Part shown: piece after piece, positions 54,946 through 64,000 of the stretch
Layout: each line of letters begins with the position of its first letter
Numbering within the stretch: position 1 is the first letter of the stretch
Origin: Hanleya hanleyi
Taxonomy: Eukaryota > Mollusca > Polyplacophora > Lepidopleurida > Hanleyidae
Length of the DNA stretch: 64,000 nucleotides
Direction: 5' to 3'
Assembly: GCA_036873755.1 (NCBI GenBank)
Contig: JAVTVY010020466.1
Location: 1 to 64,000 of the forward strand
Notes under the pieces: generated by a model
Told to the model about the DNA's origin: nothing
Databases searched by the model: none
What the model saw: the letters and a program-made list of their open reading frames with translations, nothing else
Position numbers and translations under genes: made by a program

Positions 54946-57900
54946 CTTAAAGTGTGAACCGTCTGTCATCTTTTCCCAAGGCAGAACTCTCCCAGAATCA
55001 TCCGATTCACCGAATGACATCCTGCTACCACCACACGTGGAATCACCAGGTGGAAGATGTATGTCGGTACTAGGTATTGGACCCTATTAAAATACAGAAC
55101 ATGTCGGCAGTAGTAAAGGCGCTATTTTGGACACTTCGGAATAAATCAACGTAACTGCAGATACAGATTAGTATATGAACAAAATAATCAATACTTTATA
55201 TATTCGTGTAGTTGAAATAAGATTTATGGAGAAAAATCAGAGAATATATCAGGTATACATGTACCACTAGGGCGTCAAACAAAACAACAGTTGCCATTGA
55301 CACTGCATGGAGGACAGTTGCAAATTGCATTTACATGTAAATCACCTTGAACCAATTGCCAAAATGGATAGATAGATATACAGAAGAAGACGGTCGTAGG
55401 CATTTAATACACATTTGCTGTATTTGTGCGCTTAGAAATTTTATTTCCCCGCCATAATTTGAGGTAAAACACATTTGATTTTTTTCTTCAAATTAGATAT
55501 TTTAACAGAAAAATGGTCTAGACGGCTGAAATTTTGAACACCGATGAGATTTTACTTCCTTTTCAAACGTATGTGCAATTGTCTATATCCATGAATGCTG
55601 TGCGTGTAACGATACGAAGTGTCCAAAAATAGCACCCGTCCAAAACAGCACCGTGACCCGTAGTATATTTCACCGCTTCAAAGATAAGGTAAATAATTGG
55701 AAGGTAATTACCCCGTCTGACTGTGCGATTTGATGCACCTCAGTGAACGTGTGCAAATCAGAGGAATAACTCAGAAATCCAGGCCACCCCTCCTCCTCTC
55801 GATAATTTTTGTTTCCTCTGGAGCTTGAACTTTCCCCACTGCATATTTAGAACATACGTTAGTAGTACATCGGGTCTATACAGGTGAATTTTCCCTATAC
55901 CTTTAACATGGGAGCCTGATTTCCCTCCTCATTTGACCTTTGACCCCTATGACTGAGCGTGCAGGATGACGTCAGAGTGACGACGGGGAACGGGATTTCC
56001 CGAAGGTTGGGAATAAGAGTGTTTTCACGAATGAAGTAGGTCAACCGGTGCACCCTGTACCCTATAGCCCGTAGGGCATAGGGTACACCAGGGTGTGGGT
56101 GCACCAGGTATGTGTGCCCGGTGGTGGTGGTGGCGTTGACGGGCGTCAAAAACTGTTCGAACAGGTCATTCACGCGTTACAAAGAAGTACAGGGCTTCTC
56201 TAAGTTAATATACGGCACTGTGAAGCATCGCGTGAGCTTCCACATTCGTTTTACGAGTACACGGAGTTTAGATTTCCACTACTCCGTCTTAAGGTGATTT
56301 TCTCGCCATTTAGGATTCTGGAATTCTGATAACCACGGTAAGTCCACCACTTCTCCGTCTTTCCCTATGTTTCTCAACCACTCGTCTACAGCTTTCTCTT
56401 CATTAAACACAACGTCTATGCGTTCTACAGCCCCGTCTGTCAGTGTTGTATCTAGGTGAAGGCCCATGTTCATGACTAAAACATCAATATGTACATTATC
56501 TGTTGTTGTTGTTCTCGTCTTTCATGTCTGTTGATCTTTTACACGACTCGAGGAACCGAGTCTTTAACTCGCGTATTCGAGCTCTATAGATTAGTCCCCC
56601 TTCCCTCAGCACTTTAACGCAATACCTTACCCGGTAGTTTGCTGCAGAATGGGCAGGTATACCGTAATAAGGTATGAGGTTGGCTAGTCTGTTCTCATCA
56701 TTTTAATATACTGACGGTATTTAGTCCGATAGTAAGAAATAGACTACTACATGCACAGGGAACGAATTTGGCGTAGTTTATGCCATAATTCATTGGAAAG
56801 TATCGAACTCTAATCAAACCGATGTTGTAGCAGCCCAGCCAACACATGACCGTATTCAGCATCATCTCCCGTTTATTAAGCATTAGCTTCTCGCAAATAA
56901 GAAATAACCCAGAAATAACCCTACTTACTTACTGATAATCCCTGATGCTGGCAGTGATATGATCACACTTTCGCTGTAAAGTATCCATTAGTCGAAATCC
57001 CATATCTCTAGCCCCTGCCACTCACGAGATAAAATCTATTTCCGGTTTTGATGGCGTCACTTCCGGTTGACCTACTTCATTCGTGAAAACACTCTTATTC
57101 CCAACCTTCGGGAAATCCCGTTCCCCGTCGTCACTCTGACGTCATCCTGCACGCTCAGTCATAGGGGTCAAAGGTCAAATGAGGAGGGAAATCAGGCTCC
57201 CATGTTAAAGGTATAGGGAAAATTCACCTGTATAGACCCGATGTACTACTTACGTTACCAGAAAATTGCTCGAAATGAGACCTGAATATGATAAGCTTTA
57301 AAGACATGAAGTTTCAGTTCTTCACTTTTGCTTTGTTCCAAACTGATAAACAAACACACACGATTAATGTTTGATTCATTAAAGGCTTATCTATTTACCT
57401 CTTCCATGTAAACGGACATGGCGCTTCGAAGAGATCCACAGCGCCTGCGCAGTGAATCGCTGAACAAATCCGCTGACATATAGGCACAATAACGTCTCTT
57501 GACTTCTGTGGTCGTTCTATTGCCATCGTCCGTCTCTGTGACTTCGAGAATATAATATTTTCTTCCGGTTTCGTCGTCAACCAGCAAGTTCCTGGAAAGA
57601 AAAACGCAAACATCGTGTGAATCAGTAGCAGCTAAAACTGGTATATAATTTCGTGTAATTATAAGAATTCTCTCAAAGAAATGTGGAATATCCTTCCGGG
57701 AAAAATCAAGAATAATGTTGCTATGCTGGACATATCGTCATCCAGGACGAATTAGAAATAATATTTATATCATACTACACTCACTGCCATACCATGATCA
57801 GGACAAACATTTTCTATCCAAACGACCGACTCCTTGGTTCCTAGATTTTAAGGAAATAAGAGATAGCCCTAATTGCACATCGTAGTTAATAGATCTATAT

Positions 57901-60900
57901 CTCTATAAAACTGAACGGGCTTTCTCTCTATGGCAAGAGAGATGATTTTCGCACAGTAATATTCCAACGGGACCTGCATATGGCGTATACATATATTTCG
58001 CCCAGCAGCATTTGCTAGAGATCCTGTGTTTTTATGTGACTATTTTAACCCTGCCTGGTCAGGGGGGGGGGGAAGTTCCGCCCACGCCAATGTTGCTTTT
58101 TTGCTCCTATCTCCGGAATGACCAAAAATTGAGAGCTGAAACTCCGTGACTTTTTAGATTATCATATTAGGGTCATTTGGAGCCTATATATATGACCCCT
58201 GGAGCAAAAGATCATGCGTAGATTCAAAATGGCGGCCACGTGGGGTACCAGAAAAGCGATGTTTTCGTCATATTTCTCCAATTCTTTTTGCTCTTCTGCA
58301 CGGAAAATAAGTGGTTAAATATATTTATTTCATATCGATTATTATTTACTAATTTATCATGCAGTTTTTTCGAGAAAATAACAAAAAGTCTGACCGAAAA
58401 ATCGTCAAAAATGATCTTTTTGAAAATGACGACACTGAGACGTCATCAAGGCGGTCATCCTGATTTTTTTACATATTCTTATAGGGTTTAACCCAAAGAT
58501 ATAGTGTGGTAAGTTTCAGCCCTCTAACCTTTGCGATACGAAAATATATAGGGGGACACTTTCCGCTCTCCCCCTCCCCCCCAGGCTGCGGTACACCCCA
58601 AATCGCCCAGGCCATATAGGGATGAACACCACCACAAGACATTATTGGAGAAACTTGTAAAACAGCACTATATCACCAAGCGCTGCCAAGTTTCTCAATT
58701 TGGCGATACATATCGCACGCGATAGTCAAATAGATAGTGTGTAAGATGTTTGGCGTGACGTTTTGTAACTTGTGTCTAATCTCGCTCAATCCGACATGAA
58801 GGCCGTAGGAACATCATGAACGTCAGGAAGTTCGTGGCGTTCATATCAACTGTAACAATCAAAGCGTTCATGAGATACTCCAGATAACGTCTAAAAATCA
58901 TATCGAGTTAAGAAAACTGATCACCGATACAGATGTGGTATTTGAAACATCATGATGATGTCTTACCGGCATCATTGAAAACTGTTGACCGCTCTTGCAC
59001 GAAACTAGTTTATGTATACTATATATATATTTTTCATTTGGTATCAATGCTGTTATATGAATTAGGTCTTTGATTATGGACACGGACATTCTTTAATGGA
59101 CGGCGGATGAATATTCAATGACGCTTGTATATGAGCTACGTTTGGTTATTTTTTTTTTCAAATTCCAGCGTCTAGCCTGGGTTAAAAGATAACAAATGGA
59201 CACAACTCTCGAGAACGACGATCACTTCTCCAAACCTAAAATTTTCCCTGATCATCAGTAGCCGATTGACCTGGATGAGGCGATTGGCGCCATGCGCATA
59301 TATCGGGAAATATTTTTAACTGATATATGATTCATATGCTTCTGCTTTTTAAATTAAAAATATACCCCTATTTCAAAATATTTCCCCATATAAAAGCCTA
59401 TGTAGTGCTCGGATATTGCTGTACACTGGAGCCCGTGTTATCATGGAAGAAACCCATTAGACGGTGTCTTATTTTGCGAGCGTTCTCACACTCTCGTAAT
59501 CTGCAGAACATACTTAGATGCTAAACACGAAGGTTACATACTGTTTGCCAAAACACCCCATGTCCATCGTCCCGTTAGGAAACAGCGTCTTGTAGTTCAT
59601 CTCGCACAGATCTGTGATCGGGGCCATCTGGAAATCGAAGGGTTTGGGGTAATCCGGAATTGACCGAAGCCACTCGACAAGCTCGTGCTTGAACCCGTAG
59701 GTGTACATTTCGCTGATGACGGCGGCAATATTCTGGTCTCCTCCCTCCACCATCAACGCCTCGTTCGAGTACCGCTGTTGGTATCTGAAATTATAGTAAA
59801 TTATGCCAGAGTGACGTTACTACAACAGAGTGGTCAGAGTTATTTCCGTCATACACCCCCTCACACTGTTATTTTCGACAGTGGGGGTGAAGGGGCGGGG
59901 GATGGGGAGGAAAGTAGCACCTTTCGCGACTAACATGGTTCATTTGACACGAGCGTCCCTAGATCAATCTGCTTCACCAGCTTCACACATGAAGAAGCAG
60001 ACTTACCCGAGAAAGCTCATGTCGAATAAAGCAAGTCAATCTCAAAAGGTGCTGCGTGTGGTATAGAGTTATCTCCCTTTCACCATGAATTAATGGAATG
60101 GAACTCTTCGGTATCGGAGGAATAAAAGTTGGGCATTCATATACTACAATGCGATCTGGTTTTGTTCCAGCGTTCTATATACCAACAGGGCTGCCCACAC
60201 ATACCCAGAACGATCAGTGCACTGAAGCATCATGTATTTGGTCAAATCCTAGAACCATTTGTTGTAGAAAACCGCTCCTCATTTCTCTAGATAAAATAGA
60301 TAAATCACTCAACGTACGCTTCTTCATTTGTATCCTGAGATGCCCGTGAACTCGAATGAGCTTCACCCTTCGTCTCTCCCCTGCTTTGCTCCGTACCCGA
60401 ACTTGACGAGTGGAACCAGCTGCTGGATTTGTACTGTGCCGAGCGTGCCGAGTATGTGCTGAAGAGAAAGGGATATTCTGTTGTAACGAAATGCATACTT
60501 TCTTGATATTTCTTCTCTGATACTAGCTAATTGCACCACAAGCCTTGTTTGAAACCACAGACTCCATGGAGGAACGATTGAGGAATCGTGACACTTCAAA
60601 TCAAATCAAATGGAACTGATTAGACCACCTTTGGTCGGCCATATTGGAAAGTTTATATTCTTGTTTATTCTTTAGTTCTTGTTAGAATGTTCACTGTTAC
60701 AATGTTTTGGCTCCCGAAAACTCGGTTGCTTTTGACTCAACAATTTTGGGTATAGACGTGGCGTAGCCATTGTTATAGGGTCGAGAGTTTGACCCAATAA
60801 TATTAGGTCGACAGGTGAAGTGGGCAGATCACTGCGACCCAACATTATTGTTTCAATTCAAGACTCAACAACCGTTTTGAGTCGGATTGAATTTTGACCA

Positions 60901-63735
60901 GATATTCTTGGGTCGGAATGAATTTTTACTCCGCCAAATTTACCAGATCCTCCTGAATCGAAGACCTCTCGATCCAAACTTGTTGGATGGCAGCAGTCAG
61001 ATAATTCCGGCAGTATAACCCTCCGATTAGATGTGATCCTTGATTTGCTCAATCGAAGATGCTCGACAAAAAGATGCATAGCCGGCATGGCCGCTGATTC
61101 TGATTGCATTTATATAGTGTTTTGCAGAAAGATAAGCGCACGATTGAAAACAAACCTGAACATTGCCTTATAGTCGATCTGAGCTCGGGTGGCAAATGCC
61201 GACATCGATTCGCCTTCTTCTGCTTCTTTAGTTTTGGTTAACCGTAACTGTCCTCCAAATTTAGCCGACTTGATATAATGTGTTCCCCAGCGCAAAATGA
61301 AATCCTCTGTTCAAAGAAAATACACGACAAAGAAAAAAGGAAATACAATATCAAAAGTTCAGTCCCACATATATAGCTATAAGTGATATATTGGACGGGT
61401 AATGGTTGACAAAGGCGTACACAGCAGTGTTACTTTTTCCAGGCTCCTGATTAGCAGTGAGTGTCAGCGATGCTGTTGTTGTTAATAAAAAACTATTTTC
61501 CACCGTTTCTTACATGACGATGACAGTGAACTTTCTCTGGATATACACCGATCCACATACCTCTTCTAGTGTATATAGAGATATATGAAGGGCAGAGGTA
61601 TGTATATCTGTATATGTGGCGTAGAACGCATTTCCCTGTCATCGTTGTGTATGAAAAAGTGGTAAATAATTTTATTCTGTAAAAGTGGTTTTATTAACAA
61701 CAATAACAACATCGATGAAGACACCCACTGATCAAGCCACTGTGGGTCCCGGTCACAAGGAACAGCTAAGAGTATTAAAAGTAATCACAAACTTACGGAA
61801 TTTTTGTGAATCACTCCCAACGTAAGACTGCGGTAAAGCTAGAAAATCCTGGAGAAATTCAATGTTGAGATCGTAAAAGTTGACTTCATCCAGAAACAGT
61901 TCATACCTTAAAGTGCAATGGAGAAAAAATATGAAGCTTATTTTGAATGGCATGTTATGCTCACAAAAAACACATTTCTCTATGGTTACTAAACATCACT
62001 GATGCTCCAATATGTATTATTCAAGTACTGAGATCTGTTGACACATCACCGCGTGAATAATATTTGCACATAAGCCTCAGATCTAAATTTCAGTAATTAA
62101 CCACGGCCACAAAAAAATTAAGCGTCAATAATCGAAGTCTTCTGTGTTCGACAGTTAGTAAAAAGTTAGAGAGAAGTGGCAAACAGCTTTTACTGACGAC
62201 ATCATGACACTATCTTTATCACGGATGGGTATTTCTTCATCGGAATGCAATGTGAAACTTGTGACGCGCGAGTACAGTAGTGATATTTCCTGTCTGTGAC
62301 AACTGTCGTCAATTTGGAAGAAAACGCGTGCAACATGTAAGAGAGAAACGCCAATATACGAAATAAGTTTGAGAAATGAATTTCGCGTCATTATAATCAA
62401 ATCTCACCGTATAACGCTCAGTTCTAACAAAGACATGTAAGTCTGGTGTTCGCTGTGTTGGCTTTCCTTGCTGTGCTCGGCGGAGGAATGCGAATGCGAG
62501 TTAGAATTCGACTGTTTGTTGAGAGAGCTGTGACCATTGCCACCCTCAAACCCGAGAAATCCTCCAGAACTTCTCCCATAAGCTTTGTTTGTGGCCTCCT
62601 GGAACATATAGCTGGATTGGGCCACGGCCGCCTTCCGTTCCAGATAGGATTGGTACTGCCTGGTGGAACTGAACGCCATGGTCTTGACATTCGTGTCGTA
62701 AACCCCATGTACTGTCATTGTGTCCGGCACGGATCGCCCGCCATAGCTGAAACAAAAGAACAGCCGAGAATGACAGAAAACGTACGAAACATATATCTTA
62801 TATTTATGTTATTTTAAGGAGTCATAAATGCACTCACTGATTCATCCACGTGTTTTATGGGAGAGAAATTCGTGTCAAGGGAGGTAACCTGTCTGACAAT
62901 AGCCAACCTTTCCACAGCGCATGCTCTGTTTCACAGGCTCACTTCACTTATACCCCTGCCCACAATAGGGAAAGATGACCTTTACGATGTTGCTCTGACG
63001 TATAGGGAAAACCAACGAAACACGGTCCAGTTTGAATCCGGCCGAACAACTCCTTTAGTTTTGTACATGAGCGAACTACTTTTCATATGCGCCGCCCGTA
63101 ATAAACAGGAAAAATAATCCTCAGATGATTCTTTTTAACGCTAGGTCAACAGAGGTATTATGCACAATTGAAAAGTAATCGAATTGTTCGGAAATTATTG
63201 ATTTTACTTCCGGCGGTTTGCTGCTCAGGGCGGAAATCCTGTCCAAAAATCTGACTGGTAACTGGGGTATTATCATACCCCAGTGAGGTGGTTGACAAAC
63301 AGCGTTATTCAAAACAGCTTTCAACATCTTGTTTTCGACGTGTTGCAGCGAATTCGAGTTCAAACTAACGTCTGTGGTTAACGTATTTTGATCGAACAGC
63401 GGAATTACACTATTATAGATGACCCTGGCGTCTTATTGTATCAAAGCCGAAATCGATGAAGCAATATGCTTCATTGACGTATTTTTTTCTTTTCTATTAC
63501 TGTACCACTGAGTCTGAAAACAAATGGACCACGTTCCACCAGAATATGCAGGCACTATTACATTGACTGCTTTGGTCATTTTATAGTAATTGTAAACTAT
63601 ATATACAATATATACCGCTTACCTTCCGCCACGCAAACATGTCCGTTGCACAATACTTTTCTTTCGCGAACTGGAACTGTAATCGCCTCTACCATCAAAA
63701 CCAACTCCGATAAAGTTACCTGCCTCCAATATATT
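54946..63735 (-). CDS. MACPF (perforin-like) protein gene, 5' part outside window
   Basis: Eight minus-strand exons join with correct GT-AG borders and matching phases: 63623-63735, 62408-62746, 61797-61906, 61156-61306, 60318-60458, 59542-59784, 57399-57591 and 54946-55083. MACPF landmarks: GVGFDGRGDYSSSS near the start; LFLDE...LQDFLALPQSY; the signature segment RWGTHYIKSAKFGG (61156-61306 exon); and the late VEGGD...EWLRSIPDYP, then PITDL (59542-59784 exon). Members form membrane pores or, in some molluscs, act in immunity or egg defence; which applies here cannot be said. A Ser/His/Asn-rich low-complexity insert lies in the 62408-62746 exon and another Ser/Gly/Glu-rich one in 60318-60458, both probably in the helical (TMH) regions. 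The 57399-57591 exon has Cys at three sites, and the 54946-55083 exon reads LPPGDSTCGG. The N-terminus lies right of the window; the C-terminus may lie left, at or beyond 48976. Confidence 0.85.
55084..55860. other. MACPF intron left of E4
   Basis: No gene. The intron includes the left TACGTT target copy (55855-55860) of E4. Confidence 0.5.
56279..56473 (-). CDS. E4 small acidic ORF (64 residues), unrecognised
   Basis: ATG 56473 to TAG 56279-56281. Composition is protein-like and acidic (LTDGAVERIDVVFNEEKAVD; WLSEFQNPKWRENHL). Being within a TIR element, it is probably the C-terminal part or a remnant of an element gene. It starts 22 bases after the stop of the next frame upstream, as in a compact viral gene pair. 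No family is recognised. Confidence 0.45.
   Translation of the reverse strand: MNMGLHLDTTLTDGAVERIDVVFNEEKAVDEWLRNIGKDGEVVDLPWLSEFQNPKWRENHLKTE
56496..56702 (-). other. E4 coding-like frame without ATG
   Basis: A 68-codon open frame ends at TAA 56496-56498. It reads LANLIPYYGIPAHSAANYR, VRYCVKVLREGGLIYRARI and a Lys/Asn-rich tail, which looks coding, but it has no start codon after the in-frame stop at 56703-56705. It is probably the truncated 3' end of an element gene. Confidence 0.4.
58045..58624 (+). mobile_element. TTAA-site MITE, copy F
   Basis: Begins TTAA-CCCTGCCTGGTCAGGGG and ends CCCAGGCCATATAGGG-ATGA, so the right target copy has decayed. The body is diverged from copies A and E (ATCATGCGTAGATTCAAAATGG, GACGACACTGAGACGTCATCAAGG). 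It sits in the MACPF intron 57592-59541. Confidence 0.8.
58625..59541. other. MACPF intron, no feature
   Basis: AT-rich, without domain-bearing frames or repeats shared with the rest of the window. Confidence 0.5.
62747..63622. other. MACPF intron, no feature
   Basis: Frames at 62857-63117 (+) and 63121-63363 (-) have no splice fit or domain. Nothing else is seen. Confidence 0.5.
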
Positions 63736-64000
63736 CTGCAACATGAAAATAAAATAACAGTCCAGCTACTCGTGCTGGAACTTCTGGTGGGAAATGGCTC
63801 CCTACCATTCAAAAAGCATTTTCGAAATTTTGTCCAGATACACGAAAATAATTTAAATGATATTTGCCAATGTTTTACGTACATCATGCGGAAATTCAAT
63901 AGTAACTCTTGCTATTTTTTAATGGATTTAAGTGTTTTTTTTCATATTTCGACAATTCGGCAAGCGGATATTGCGACGGTATATTGACGAAAGTTTCCGT
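63736..64000. other. Right window edge, intron of the MACPF gene
   Basis: Sequence upstream of the first recognised exon (63623-63735). Earlier exons should lie beyond 64000. Confidence 0.5.

Larger units (their letters stand above)
55861..57250. mobile_element. E4: 1.39 kb element, 188 bp perfect TIRs, 6 bp TSD
   Basis: Left arm 55861-56048 and right arm 57063-57250 are exact inverse copies over 188 bases, starting AGTAGTACATCGGGTC. TACGTT flanks both sides (55855-55860 and 57251-57256). A 6 bp duplication and 5'-AG ends are the published hallmarks of Polintons/Mavericks, so this is probably a small non-autonomous Polinton-like element. The interior has the E1/E3 motif (CACCCTGTACCCTATAGCCC at about 56051) and two minus-strand frames. 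It lies in an intron of the MACPF gene. Confidence 0.9.

Overview
This is animal nuclear DNA, probably from a marine invertebrate and possibly a mollusc or other lophotrochozoan. The evidence is GT-AG introns in long mosaic genes, SRCR and MACPF proteins, alpha-kinase paralogues, many short inverted-repeat transposons and intronic arrays containing the unit GGGCAATAACTC, which is common in molluscs. The taxon is an inference. No rRNA, tRNA, CRISPR array or bacterial operon was seen.

Host genes, all on the minus strand: (1) two alpha-kinase-like single-exon genes (418-1182 and 19493-20284) on a duplicated segment, one of which has Arg in place of the Lys expected for ATP binding; (2) a mosaic secreted or receptor-like gene (about 40784 to 32410), whose six phase-compatible exons give a FAMeT-like head, Cys-rich furin/EGF-like repeats and three SRCR domains; (3) a MACPF (perforin-like) gene that enters from the right end and runs from 63735 down to 54946, with eight phase-compatible exons and perhaps a ninth at 48976-49146. 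The introns of (2) and (3) are filled with tandem repeats and mobile elements.

Virus-like and mobile DNA: at 11.0-13.6 kb a decayed block of Polinton/adintovirus-type virion genes lies on the plus strand (a truncated structural protein, a pX/pVI-like core protein, an F54H12.2-family putative capsid protein, an adenain-like cysteine protease). Four inverted-repeat elements follow another plan. E1 (6116-7697) has terminal inverted repeats built of TCTCCTAATTAGGA units. E2 (41230-48247) is a 7 kb palindrome with 2.4 kb arms, each carrying a two-exon Cys-rich gene and a convergent C2H2-acidic gene, around a core with two direct copies of a pair of small ORFs. E3 (49513-54340) is an older palindrome with an inverted pair of decayed C2H2 genes. 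E4 (55861-57250) has 188 bp perfect terminal repeats starting 5'-AG and a 6 bp target duplication TACGTT. E1, E2 and E3 share one C2H2 plus C-terminal-domain gene family. E1, E3 and E4 share a motif resembling CCCTGTACCCTATAGCCC. A Polinton-related origin is my inference.

An independent family of about 0.57 kb elements (six copies) has TTAA target sites and CCCTA...TAGGG ends, as expected for non-autonomous piggyBac-type elements. One copy is validated inside the window, because the matching place in the other arm of E2 is an exact empty TTAA site. Other repeats include a 2.5 kb minisatellite of about 85 bp units (23.56-26.06 kb), 167-170 bp intronic arrays, a 335 bp CCTACGAAGTAGG-ended element and a LINE fragment. 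Long stretches (1.2-2.8, 8.8-10.3, 15.2-17.6, 26.6-29.4 and 31.1-32.4 kb) hold no gene I can support.
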